Source of the DNA: Polytrichum commune
Lineage: Eukaryota; Streptophyta; Polytrichopsida; Polytrichales; Polytrichaceae
Direction of reading: 5' to 3'
Length of the DNA: 64,000 bases
NCBI GenBank assembly: GCA_950295325.1
Contig: CATNTY010000002.1
Coordinates: 40,001-104,000 of the forward strand
Shown: one piece after another, positions 1-9,206 of the stretch
Layout: every line of letters starts with the position of its first letter
How positions within the stretch are numbered: position 1 is the first letter of the stretch
Notes under the pieces: model-generated
What the model saw: the letters and a program-made list of their open reading frames with translations, nothing else
Told to the model about the DNA's origin: nothing
Databases searched by the model: none
Program-made: the position numbers and the translations under genes

Positions 1-363
1 AGTTAAAGTTAAATAGTAAAATTATTAACTTAAATTTTTATTCTTTTGACCTAAAGATTATATTATTAGATTTAATAAAATATAGGATTTTCTAAAAATA
101 ATAAAAATTAAAAAGAAAACGGATATTCAATTTAAAATGAATAAGTATTATAAAAATATATGGATAAATAAAAATTACAGTATTTATAATATTTTTTTTA
201 ATATAATTTTTATAACGTTAAAAACTAAAAACAATATAAATACATATAGACATTATTAAAATTATTATACCAAAAAATATTCTAATATATTGAAAGCCGT
301 ATTCAATGAAAATTGTATGTACGGTTTGAAGGGAGATTTTTTAAATTAATTAATCCACCCTAC
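1..363 (+). other. rps12: rps12 intron 2 (group II), 3' part
   Basis: This is the 3' portion of the cis-spliced group II intron of rps12; its 5' part lies before the window. A domain V hairpin (AGCCGTA pairing with TACGGTT) is visible at about 293-330. It is followed by a domain VI-like stretch that ends CCACCCTAC directly before the short last exon. No reading frame of note is present. The ending in AC fits a group II 3' splice site. Confidence 0.85.
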
Positions 364-389
364 AATATGGAGTGAAAAAGCCAAAATAA
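364..389 (+). CDS. rps12: Ribosomal protein uS12, last exon (partial gene)
   Basis: This 26-bp exon has two bases that complete the preceding codon, then codons for YGVKKPK and a TAA stop, which is the conserved C-terminus of plastid uS12. In land plants rps12 is split: exon 1 is transcribed from a distant locus near clpP and joined by trans-splicing, while exons 2 and 3 are separated by a cis-spliced group II intron. Only exon 3 lies in this window; exon 2 must be just upstream of base 1. uS12 sits in the decoding centre of the 30S subunit. rps7 follows 51 bp downstream, the usual rps12-rps7 pair, probably co-transcribed. Confidence 0.9.
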
Positions 390-440
390 ATTATTATTCT
401 TTTTAATTTTAATAAATTATTCAATTATTTTTTTAATGTT

Positions 441-908
441 ATGTCACGTCGAAGTACTTCAGAAAAGCGAACTGGAAAACCAGATCCAATTTATCGTAAT
501 CGATTAGTTAATATGTTAGTTAATCGTATTCTTAAACACGGAAAAAAATCATTAGCTTATAAAATTCTTTATAAAGCAATGAAAAATATTAAGCAAAGAA
601 CAAAAAAAAACCCATTATCTGTTTTACGTCAAGCTATACGTAAAGTAACTCCTAATGTAACAGTAAAAGCAAGACGTGTTGGTGGATCAACTTATCAAGT
701 TCCTACTGAAATAAAATCCACACAAGGTAAAGCACTTGCAATTCGATGGTTGTTAAAATCCTCTAGAAAGCGCCCAGGTCGAAATATGGCTTTTAAATTA
801 AGTTATGAATTAATAGATGCTGCCAAAGATAATGGAGATGCTATACGAAAAAAGGAAGAAACTCATAGAATGGCTGAAGCCAATAGAGCTTTTGCACATT
901 TTCGTTAG
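441..908 (+). CDS. rps7: 30S ribosomal protein uS7
   Basis: This 155-residue protein has the uS7 family's usual plastid length and begins [10 protein letters not shown]. It contains the conserved segment [11 protein letters not shown] and the C-terminal [12 protein letters not shown]. uS7 nucleates assembly of the 30S head by binding 16S rRNA and lines the exit site of the ribosome. The gene follows the last exon of rps12 in the same orientation, the conserved arrangement, and ndhB comes next. An overlapping ATG four bases upstream is out of frame and is not the start. Confidence 0.97.
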   Translation: MSRRSTSEKRTGKPDPIYRNRLVNMLVNRILKHGKKSLAYKILYKAMKNIKQRTKKNPLSVLRQAIRKVTPNVTVKARRVGGSTYQVPTEIKSTQGKALAIRWLLKSSRKRPGRNMAFKLSYELIDAAKDNGDAIRKKEETHRMAEANRAFAHFR

Positions 909-1001
909 TTAAAAAAACGAAAAAGTAATAATTTTTATTAAGTTTTTAATAAAAATAATATAAAAATTCTTCAAGAGACCTAATACAATAAAAATACTTT
1001 A

Positions 1002-1050
1002 ATTAGTAAAAATTATAATAATATGTTTTTTTATTATAATTTTTACTAAT
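1002..1050. repeat. 20-bp perfect inverted repeat in the rps7-ndhB spacer
   Basis: The arms at 1002-1021 and 1031-1050 are exact reverse complements with a 9-base loop. It lies between rps7 and ndhB and is likely a transcript-end or processing hairpin for the rps12-rps7 unit. Confidence 0.7.
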
Positions 1051-1113
1051 ATTAATCGAGTATATTATACACAAAATAAATACTATAATTTTTTAGACGC
1101 CGAGAAAAATTTT

Positions 1114-3267
1114 ATGGAATTAGAACTTAGCTTTTCTTCTATTTATAGAAGTACCATTTTGCCAGAATGTATTCTTATTTTTTGTTTAATAATTATTTTA
1201 ATATTAGATCTTATTTTAGAAAAAAAAAAAAAATATTTATTATATTTTATTTCTTTGATAGGGCTATTACTAAGTATTATTATTTTATTATTTCAATGGC
1301 AAGAAAAACACAGTATGAGTTTTTCAGGTAATTTTCAAATTGATAGTTTTAATCAAATATTTCGAATTCTTATAGCATTATGTTCAATATTATGTATTCC
1401 ATTATCTGTGGAATACATTAGATATACAAAATTAGCAACAACTGAATTTTTTATTTTTATATTAACAGCTACTATAGGAGGAATGTTTTTATGTGGTGCT
1501 AATGATTTAATTACTATTTTTGTGGCTTTAGAATGTTTAAGTTTATGTTCATATTTATTGTCTGGATATACAAAAATAGATGTACGATCTAATGAAGCTG
1601 TTATGAAATATTTACTTATAGGTGGACTAAGTTCATCAATTTTAGCTTATGGTTTTTCTTGGTTGTATGGTTTATCTGGAGGAGAAATTCAACTTCAAAA
1701 AATAGCAAATGGTATTATAAGTACAGAAATGTATAATTCTTCAGGAAATTTAATCGCACTTATATGCATTATGGTAGGGATTGGATTTAAACTTTCATTA
1801 GTGCCTTTTCATCAATGGACTCCTGATGTGTATGAAGGAGTGTGATTCGTTTCAAAATTTATTAAATAAATTAAAATTATTTTTTATTATATTCATAAAA
1901 ATTATATAGACATGCAAAATAAAAACAAATTATTATCCTTACTCAAAATAAAACATAACTTTTATAAAATATTTTTAATTAATAAAAATATTTTATAAAA
2001 CAAAATAAAAAAACAATTTAAAAAAATTGTAGGTTAATTATTAAGGGTAATTTTTTTAAATAATAAAATATATTAAATAAATATAAAGTTAATATTAAAT
2101 GCTATTTAGTAGTCTTTTATCCTTCAAAGACTATAAGCGTATTAAAAAATATTAAAAGCATTTATTCTGAAAAAAACCCTAAAATAAAAAATGATGACTA
2201 TAAAAACGAAGAAAATTAGATGGTTTCTTTCTTTATTTTAAATTTGTTATTAATTTTTTTAACATAATTTTTTAAAGTCAGTATATATATTAGAAAAATC
2301 ACTAAAACAGGATTCCTCGTAAAGTTTAATTTCAATAAAATTATTTATAGTTTTTTTTACACACACACACGAGGAAAGTAATAAAAAATTATCTTATTAC
2401 TTAGGAGCTGTGTGAAATGAAAATTTCATGCACAGTTTTGAATGAAAGAAAAGAATGAGTAATCTTCGTTTCGATTCTAACTCCCCTACACCCGTCGTTG
2501 CTTTCCTTTCTGTCGCCTCAAAAATAGCAGGCTTAGCTTTAATCACACGAATCTTTAATATTGTTTTTCCTTTTTCTTCTAATCAATGGCATTTACTTCT
2601 AGAAATACTAGCAATTTCTAGTATGATACTTGGTAATTTAGTAGCTATTACTCAAACAAGTATGAAACGTATGCTTGCATATTCTTCAATAAGTCAAATT
2701 GGATATTTGATAATTGGAATTATTGCAGGAGAGGCTAATGGATATACAAGTATGATAATTTATTTACTATTTTATATTTTTATGAATTTAGGAACATTTG
2801 CTTGTATTATATTATTTGGCTTACGAACAGGAACAGATAATATTCGAGATTATGGTGGATTAATTTTAAAAGATCCTTTATTAACTTTCTCTTTTGTTTT
2901 ATGCTTATTATCTTTAGGAGGTATTCCGCCTTTTTCCGGTTTCTTTGGAAAACTTTATTTATTTTGGTGTGCATGGAAAGCTGGTTTATTTTCTTTAGTT
3001 TTTATAGGAATTTCTACTAGTGTCATTTCTATATACTATTACTTAAAAATAGTTAAATTATTATTAACTAGAGAAAAGAAAGAAATAACTCCTTATATAC
3101 AAACTTATACAGGTGTTTCCTTTTCTATTTTATCAAAAAGTTCAATTGAAGTTAGTATACTTATATGTGTAATAGCTTCAGTATTTTTGGGAGTATTTAT
3201 GAATCCTATTATTAATATTATTCAAAATAATCTAAATTTAAATAGTTTTATAAATATTTATAATTAA
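1114..3267 (+). CDS. ndhB: NAD(P)H dehydrogenase-like complex subunit 2 (NdhB), one intron
   Basis: NdhB is a proton-pumping membrane subunit (NuoN family) of the thylakoid NDH complex, which drives cyclic electron flow around photosystem I. Exon 1 is 1114-1839 (242 codons, starting MELELSF) and exon 2 is 2482-3267 (261 codons plus stop). The joined product is 503 residues, close to the family length. The exon junction reads TPDVYEG then [14 protein letters not shown], matching the conserved protein. Many hydrophobic segments fit an antiporter-like multi-span protein. A run of 14 A at 1220-1233 lies in frame in exon 1. The tail of the upstream neighbour shows it follows rps12-rps7. Confidence 0.96.
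1840..2481 (+). other. ndhB: Group II intron of ndhB
   Basis: The 642-bp intron starts GTGTGATTCG and ends ATTCTAAC, both typical of group II introns. A domain V hairpin (AGCTGTGTG ... CACAGTT) lies at about 2405-2437. No intron-encoded protein is present, so splicing would rely on MatK and nuclear factors. Confidence 0.92.
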
Positions 3268-3284
3268 TTAAATTTTAATAAAAC

Positions 3285-3340
3285 AGATTTGAAGAATGAA
3301 TTTATAATAATCATTTTTTATAAATTCATTCTTTAAATCT
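3285..3340 (+). terminator. 3' stem-loop of ndhB
   Basis: 23-base arms (3285-3307 and 3318-3340) pair with one mismatch, just after the ndhB stop. In plastids such hairpins mainly define and stabilise mRNA 3' ends. Confidence 0.75.
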
Positions 3341-3526
3341 ATAAATATAAATTATTTTTATTTATTTTTTTAATATATTTTTAGTAAATTTAATTTAATA
3401 ATTTTCTATTTTAGTAAATAGAAATAAGTGAAACGTAGTAAATTAAAGAACAATATTTATATATTATATATATATTTTTTAATATATATATTTTATTATA
3501 TATAATATGATATCAAACTTTACTAC

Positions 3527-3607
3527 GCCTTGATGGTGAAATGGTAGACACCCAAGTCTCAAAATCTTGTGCTGCAAAGCGTGGAGGTTCGAGTCCTCTT
3601 CAAGGCA
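3527..3607 (+). tRNA. trnL-CAA: tRNA-Leu (CAA)
   Basis: This 81-base class II tRNA has acceptor arms GCCTTGA/TCAAGGC, a long variable arm and a CAA anticodon in the loop CTCAAAA. It follows ndhB as in other land plants and reads UUG codons. Confidence 0.97.
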
Positions 3608-3820
3608 TTGTTTTTTATTTAAAATAAAAAAATCTTATGTTATACTATTTATTTGATATCAATGATTTTACTCAAGTCAAAATATAAAATTATATTTACT
3701 TAAATTAATAAATAATTAACTTAATTATTTAAATAACTACATTAATTAAAGTAAAATTTTTATAAATAATATCAGATGATATTTTTTAGTATTGTAAACA
3801 AACATTAATATGATAGAAAT

Positions 3821-3925
3821 ATGGAAGTAAATATTCTTGCATTTATTGCTACTGCATTGTTCATTTTAATCCCTACTGCTTTTCTGTTAATTCTTTATGT
3901 ACAAACAGCTAGTCAAGGTAATTAA
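3821..3925 (+). CDS. psbM: Photosystem II protein M
   Basis: This 34-residue single-span membrane protein begins [15 protein letters not shown] and ends QTASQGN, which matches PsbM in length and sequence. PsbM lies at the photosystem II dimer interface and helps dimer stability. The gene stands alone on the plus strand between trnL-CAA and ycf66. Its TAA stop forms the first bases of a 33-bp perfect hairpin, so the mRNA 3' end is probably set immediately after the coding region. Confidence 0.96.
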   Translation: MEVNILAFIATALFILIPTAFLLILYVQTASQGN

Positions 3926-4004
3926 TAATAGAAAAGAAAAATATTTTATTAGTTATTTATTTAACTAAATTTAACTAATAAAATATTTTTCTTTTCTATT
4001 ATTA
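3923..4004 (+). terminator. 33-bp perfect hairpin overlapping the psbM stop
   Basis: The arms 3923-3955 and 3972-4004 are exact reverse complements with a 16-base loop. The first three bases are the psbM TAA stop. It likely sets the mRNA 3' end. Confidence 0.85.
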
Positions 4005-4136
4005 TGAAATAATATTGTATTTTTTTTATTAAAGTATTTAGTTCTTTACAATATTGAATTTAAAGTTAAAAAACTAAAAAATTCCATGGAATTTTTTAGT
4101 TTTTTTAAACTTTATATATCTTTATACATATATTAT

Positions 4137-5099
4137 ATGATTCATATAGAATTAGGTCCTAGTACTATAGTCGGAATAGGGCTTATCATTATAGGTATAC
4201 TTTTATATGCCCTTCGCATAAGGGAACCTAATGTATCTAGAGGTGTGATTTTGGTGTACTTAGAAAAATAAAAAATTTCAATATATATATTATATTAATA
4301 ATAAATATAAAACTTGAAATAAGATTTGAATTAAATTCAAAACAAATAAAATCTATGGTTAAAACTAAAAATATTTTATATTATTTCGAAAACACATATA
4401 AATCATAAATTTAAATTGGAAATTTAATCCAAGTCTCAATCTAATAAAACATTTACAATAACATTTTTTAATTTGTGATTCTTTTATTTCTCTAGTAATA
4501 AAATAATAAAATCCACGAAATATAAAATAAACCTAAAGATATTTTTTTTTATAAGAAAATAAACTAAGTACATATAAAATAAATTTGATTTAAAAAAGTA
4601 ATTAAACAAATGAAAGACAATCCAAAAAGTTAAACTAACTTGGATTCAGAGTATATAAAATTTAAAATTTTTTAATCTTAATTTTTTATTACTTAAGCCA
4701 TAAAGAAATTAACGTATCATATATGGTTTTTAGGGAGGGATTTGTAACTAAAACATTAACCTATCCCAATATTATGATTCTTTTTTTTCTTCGATTGGAT
4801 TACTATGTGGTGGAATTCTTATTTTTCAAGGTTGGCGCTTAGATCCAATTCTTCTATTATCTCAAATACTTTTAAGTGGAACTGCTATTTTTTTTATAGC
4901 AGAAAGTTTATATTTACGTAATAATAAAATTAAGTTTAAATTTTTTTCTACAAAAAACAATATTTTTTTTTCAAAGAAAAAAATAGTTAAAAAATATATA
5001 AATTATCAAAAAATGAAATTAAAAAAATCATTTTATAAAAGATATTATAAAGGATGGGAAAAAATTAATTATACTATTTATCTTTTTTATAAAGATTAA
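4137..5099 (+). CDS. ycf66: Ycf66, one intron
   Basis: Exon 1 (4137-4242) encodes MIHIELGPSTIVGIG through NVSR plus one base. Exon 2 (4771-5099) supplies the rest of an Asp codon, then YDSFFSSIG and the recognisable FQGWRLDPILLLSQ. The joined product is 144 residues with two or more membrane spans and a Lys-rich tail. Ycf66 is found in cyanobacteria and some green plastids, its function is poorly known, and it has been lost many times in land plants. The frame is intact here. An ATG at 4086 in the same frame exists but only adds a low-complexity leader, so I prefer 4137. It converges on petN across a long hairpin. Confidence 0.93.
4243..4770 (+). other. ycf66: Group II intron of ycf66
   Basis: This 528-bp intron starts GTGTGATTTT and ends CTATCCCAAT. 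Both ends fit group II consensus, and removing it joins a conserved reading frame (NVSR-DYD). The domain V candidate at about 4695-4732 (AGCCATA ... TATGGTT) has a clear lower stem but a poor apical stem compared with other introns in this window. Confidence 0.88.
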
Positions 5100-5166
5100 A
5101 AAATTAATTAAATGTTATTTTATTCTTTTTTAAGAATAAAATAACATTTAATTAATTTTTTAATCT
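5093..5166. terminator. 35-bp perfect hairpin between convergent ycf66 and petN
   Basis: The arms 5093-5127 and 5132-5166 are exact reverse complements with a 4-base loop. The left arm contains the ycf66 stop codon. It can act for both strands, since petN ends 17 bases further on. Confidence 0.88.
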
Positions 5167-5171
5167 AACTT

Positions 5172-5193
5172 TTATAAGCCACTTATAAGCCAC
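5172..5193. repeat. 11-bp tandem duplication at the petN 3' end
   Basis: TTATAAGCCAC is present twice back to back. One copy (5183-5193) holds the last petN codons and stop; the other (5172-5182) lies just past the stop. Confidence 0.9.
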
Positions 5194-5272
5194 TTCGTCC
5201 CCAAACAACAAGTGAAAGAGAAAATGTAAAAATTACCATTACAGCACCCCAAGCGATATTGACTATATCCAT
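5183..5272 (-). CDS. petN: Cytochrome b6f complex subunit 8
   Basis: This 29-residue single-span protein begins [15 protein letters not shown] and ends VVWGRSGL, the canonical PetN. It is one of the small subunits surrounding the cytochrome b6f dimer, which passes electrons from plastoquinol to plastocyanin. It lies on the minus strand downstream of trnC-GCA, the ancestral trnC-petN neighbourhood. Its last 11 bases are tandemly repeated just after the stop. Confidence 0.97.
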   Translation of the reverse strand: MDIVNIAWGAVMVIFTFSLSLVVWGRSGL

Positions 5273-5385
5273 ATTTTTTATAAATTTTTAGAAAGAAAAT
5301 ACTACTAAATAAATATAGAATATTTTAAATTTTTAATTTTATATAGTATTTTTGTACTATATAGCAAATATAATAAATATCTCTA

Positions 5386-5424
<39 letters not shown>

Positions 5425-5630
5425 TATTTTTTTATTGAATTAAATACGTAAAGAAAAAAACCACTTGCTTTTTTTCTTGATTTGATTTATCCTTAATTTT
5501 AGGGTTGTCTATTAATAATAAATTTAAATAAAAATAATGTAATAGACTGTACAAAATATAGAGCAATACGCTTTTTATTTGAAAATCATGTAATAGATGA
5601 CCCAAAGCTTTTTTATAATTTCATTTACTG
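5273..5630. other. petN-trnC spacer with an AT microsatellite
   Basis: No gene is seen. The region is AT-rich and includes about 16 AT units at 5391-5422, a likely length-variable site. Confidence 0.8.
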
Positions 5631-5701
5631 AAGCGACACCCAGATTTGAACTGGGGATAGAGGATTTGCAGTCCCCTGCCTTACCACTTGGCCATGTCGC
5701 C
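5631..5701 (-). tRNA. trnC-GCA: tRNA-Cys (GCA)
   Basis: This 71-base cloverleaf starts GGCGACATGG and has a GCA anticodon in CTGCAAA. It lies between petN and rpoB as in other land plants. Confidence 0.97.
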
Positions 5702-5981
5702 ATTTGATAATAAAAAACTATTTTATCAATTTATATTATCAAAACACTAGTTATGTATCCAATATTTTTGAGTATATATATGAATTTTTATTTATTTGTT
5801 AAAAAATAATTGATTATTATTATAAATCTTAATTAACTGTTAATCAAGTCTTTTTTTATAATAAAAAAAGTTTAAATTAATTAGAAATATAAATAAAAAA
5901 AAATATTTTTTATGCAATAGCAATTAAAAAAAATTATGTTTGATGTAGTAAAATAGACTCTAACATTATTTTAGAGGAATT

Positions 5982-8900
5982 ATGGAAATTTTCGTACTGC
6001 CTGAATTTGGAAAAATACAATTTGAAGGCTTTCATCGTTTTATTTATAAAGGTTTAATTGAAGAACTTAGTTTTTTTCCTAAAATTGAAGATATAGATCA
6101 AGAATTTGAATTTCAACTATTTGGTAAAGAATATAGATTAGCAGAACCTTTAACAAAAGAAAGAGATGCTGTATATCAATCCAGTACATATTCCTCAGAT
6201 TTATATGTACCAGCTCAATTAATTCATAAAAAAGAAGGAAAAATACAAAAACAAACTTTATTTATTGGAAGTATTCCTTTAATGAATTCTCAAGGTACTT
6301 TTGTAGTTAATGGAGTTGCTAGAGTTATAATTAATCAAATATTACGAAGTCCCGGAATTTATTATAATTCAGAATTAGATCACAATGGAATTTCGATTTA
6401 TACAAGTACAATTATTTCTGATTGGGGAGGAAGATTACGGTTAGAAATCGATGGAAAAACAAGGATATGGGCTCGTATAAGTAAAAAACGAAAAGTTTCT
6501 ATTTTAGTTTTATTACTGGCAATGGGTTTAAGTATGAAACAAATTTTAGATAGTGTTTGTTATCCGAAAGTTTTTTTAGACTCCTTAAAAAAAAAAAAGA
6601 CCAAAAAAGAACATCCTCAATCTACAGAAGATGCTATAGTTGAACTTTATAAACAATTATATTGTATAGGTGGAGATCTTTTATTTTCTGAATCTATACG
6701 TAAAGAATTACAAAAGAAATTTTTTCAACAAAGATGTGAATTAGGAAAAATTGGTCGATTAAATTTTAATAAAAAACTTAATCTTAACGTACCCGAAAAT
6801 GAATATTTTTTATTACCACAAGATATTTTAGCTGCTATAGATTATTTAATAAAAATAAAATTTGGTATAGGTACACTAGATGATATAGATCATTTGAAAA
6901 ATCGTCGTATTCGCTCCGTAGCAGATTTATTACAAGATCAATTAAAATTAGCTTTAACACGTTTAGAAAATTCAGTGAGACAAACTATACGAGGAGCAAC
7001 AAAACGTAAACGTTTACCTAGTCCTAAAAGTTTAATTACTTCAACCCCATTAATAGCTACTTTTAAAGAGTTTTTTGGTTCACATCCTTTATCACAATTT
7101 TTGGATCAAACTAATCCATTAACAGAAATAGTACATAAACGAAGATTAAGTTCTTTAGGTCCTGGAGGATTAACACGACGAACAGCTAGTTTTCAAGTAC
7201 GCGATATTCATTTTAGCCATTATGGCCGTATTTGTCCTATCGAAACATCTGAAGGCATGAATGCTGGACTTATTGCTTCATTAGCTATTCATGCAAAAGT
7301 GAATAATTGGGGGTCTTTAGAAAGTCCGTTTTATAAAATATCTAAAAATTCGAAAGAAGAAAAAATTATTTATTTATCCGCTGGAGAAGACGAATATTAT
7401 CGAATAGCTACAGGAAACTGTTTGGCTTTAGATATGGCAACACAAAAAATAAAAGTAACTCCAGCACGATATCGACAAGAATTTTTAGCTATTGCTTGGG
7501 AACAAATACATCTTAGAAGCATTTATCCTTTACAATACTTTTCAGTTGGAGCTTCTCTTATTCCTTTTCTTGAACATAATGACGCAAACCGTGCTTTAAT
7601 GGGTTCAAATATGCAGCGTCAGGCAGTTCCACTTATAAAGCCTGAGAAATGTATTGTAGGAACAGGATTAGAAAGTCAAGCCGCTCTAGATTCTGGAAGT
7701 GTAGCTATAGCAAGACAAAATGGAAAAGTTAGTTATACTGATGCTAAGAAAATAACTTTCTTTAATAGTGAAAAAACAATAAGTACAAATTTAATTAAAT
7801 ATCAGCGTTCGAATAATAGTACTTGTATGAATCAAAAACCTCAAGTTACTCAAGATGTTTTCATTAAAAAAGGACAAATTTTAGCAGATGGTGCAGCTAC
7901 GTTAAAAGGAGAATTAGCTTTAGGAAAAAATATTTTAGTAGCATATATGCCATGGGAAGGATATAATTTTGAAGACGCAATACTTATCAGTGAGCGTTTA
8001 ATATATGAAGATATTTATACCTCTATTCATATTGAAAGATATGAAATTGAGGCTCGTACAACAAGCCAAGGTCCCGAAAAAATTACTAAAGAAATACCGC
8101 ATTTAGAAAACAATGTATTGCGCCATTTAGACAAAAGTGGACTTGTATTAATAGGATCTTGGGTAGAAACAGGAGATGTTTTAGTAGGAAAATTAACACC
8201 TCAAGAAGCAGAAGAATCCTTACGTGCTCCGGAAGGTAAATTATTACAAGCTATCTTTGGTATTCAGGTAGCTACTGCAAGAGAAACTTGTCTTAAAGTA
8301 CCTCCTGGTGGAAAAGGTCGAGTTATTGATATAAAATTGATTTCTAAAGAAGATAATTCTATTAATAATGGAAAAATTATACATGTATATATTTTACAAG
8401 AACGAAAAATACAAGTAGGTGATAAGGTAGCTGGAAGACATGGCAATAAAGGTATTATTTCAAAAATTCTACCTAGACAAGATATGCCTTATTTACAAAA
8501 TGGAACACCTGTTGATATGATATTAAGTCCTTTAGGTGTACCTTCGCGAATGAATGTAGGACAAATTTTTGAATGCTTACTTGGTTTAGCTGGATTTTTT
8601 CTAAAAAAACATTATAGAATAACACCTTTTGATGAAAGATATGAACGAGAAGCTTCAAGAAAATTAGTTTTTTCCGAGCTTTATAAAGCAAGAAAAAAAA
8701 CAGGAAATCCCTGGTTATTTGAACCTGAAAACCCTGGAAAAAGTCGATTAATTGATGGAAGAACTGGAGAAATATTTGAACAACCTGTTACAGTAGGAAA
8801 AGCTTATATGCTGAAATTAATTCATCAAGTTGATGATAAAATTCATGCACGTTCTAGTGGACCTTATGCACTTGTTACTCAACAACCTCTTAGAGGAAGA

Positions 8901-9182
8901 TCAAGACGTGGAGGACAAAGAGTAGGAGAAATGGAAGTTTGGGCTTTAGAAGGTTTTGGAGTTGCTTATATTTTACAAGAAATGCTTACTATTAAATCTG
9001 ATCATATTCATGCTCGATATGAAGTACTTGGTGCTATTGTTACTGGAGAACCAATACCTAAACCTAATACTGCTCCAGAATCTTTTCGGTTACTTGTTCG
9101 AGAATTACGATCTTTATCATTAGAATTAGATCATGCCATTATATTCGAAAAAAATTTAAAAATAAATTTTAAAAACGTTTAA
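5982..9182 (+). CDS. rpoB: Plastid-encoded RNA polymerase subunit beta
   Basis: This 1066-residue protein is the beta subunit of the bacterial-type plastid RNA polymerase, at the usual land-plant length. Conserved landmarks are [13 protein letters not shown] and [10 protein letters not shown] (rifampicin-pocket region, near residues 367-396), [14 protein letters not shown], and [19 protein letters not shown] near residues 822-840 in the catalytic region. It is first of the rpoB-rpoC1-rpoC2-rps2 cluster. rpoC1 starts 24 bp after its stop, which supports co-transcription. In other plants this operon is read by the nuclear-encoded phage-type polymerase; I see no clear bacterial-type promoter upstream. 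Confidence 0.98.
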   Translation: MEIFVLPEFGKIQFEGFHRFIYKGLIEELSFFPKIEDIDQEFEFQLFGKEYRLAEPLTKERDAVYQSSTYSSDLYVPAQLIHKKEGKIQKQTLFIGSIPLMNSQGTFVVNGVARVIINQILRSPGIYYNSELDHNGISIYTSTIISDWGGRLRLEIDGKTRIWARISKKRKVSILVLLLAMGLSMKQILDSVCYPKVFLDSLKKKKTKKEHPQSTEDAIVELYKQLYCIGGDLLFSESIRKELQKKFFQQRCELGKIGRLNFNKKLNLNVPENEYFLLPQDILAAIDYLIKIKFGIGTLDDIDHLKNRRIRSVADLLQDQLKLALTRLENSVRQTIRGATKRKRLPSPKSLITSTPLIATFKEFFGSHPLSQFLDQTNPLTEIVHKRRLSSLGPGGLTRRTASFQVRDIHFSHYGRICPIETSEGMNAGLIASLAIHAKVNNWGSLESPFYKISKNSKEEKIIYLSAGEDEYYRIATGNCLALDMATQKIKVTPARYRQEFLAIAWEQIHLRSIYPLQYFSVGASLIPFLEHNDANRALMGSNMQRQAVPLIKPEKCIVGTGLESQAALDSGSVAIARQNGKVSYTDAKKITFFNSEKTISTNLIKYQRSNNSTCMNQKPQVTQDVFIKKGQILADGAATLKGELALGKNILVAYMPWEGYNFEDAILISERLIYEDIYTSIHIERYEIEARTTSQGPEKITKEIPHLENNVLRHLDKSGLVLIGSWVETGDVLVGKLTPQEAEESLRAPEGKLLQAIFGIQVATARETCLKVPPGGKGRVIDIKLISKEDNSINNGKIIHVYILQERKIQVGDKVAGRHGNKGIISKILPRQDMPYLQNGTPVDMILSPLGVPSRMNVGQIFECLLGLAGFFLKKHYRITPFDERYEREASRKLVFSELYKARKKTGNPWLFEPENPGKSRLIDGRTGEIFEQPVTVGKAYMLKLIHQVDDKIHARSSGPYALVTQQPLRGRSRRGGQRVGEMEVWALEGFGVAYILQEMLTIKSDHIHARYEVLGAIVTGEPIPKPNTAPESFRLLVRELRSLSLELDHAIIFEKNLKINFKNV

Positions 9183-9206
9183 TGAAAAAAATAAAATTTA
9201 AATTTT

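Noticed and set aside
1843-1845. Apparent premature stop in ndhB
   Set aside because: It lies in the first bases of the group II intron; splicing at 1839/2482 restores the full protein. The same applies to rpoC1 at 9633-9635 and to ycf3 after exon 2.
5391-5422. Possible CRISPR-like or satellite array
   Set aside because: It is a simple AT dinucleotide run. No spaced repeats or cas genes exist anywhere in the window.
8264-8691. Two minus-strand open frames inside rpoB
   Set aside because: They lie wholly within the conserved rpoB sequence in another frame, have no ribosome-binding site and no family resemblance.
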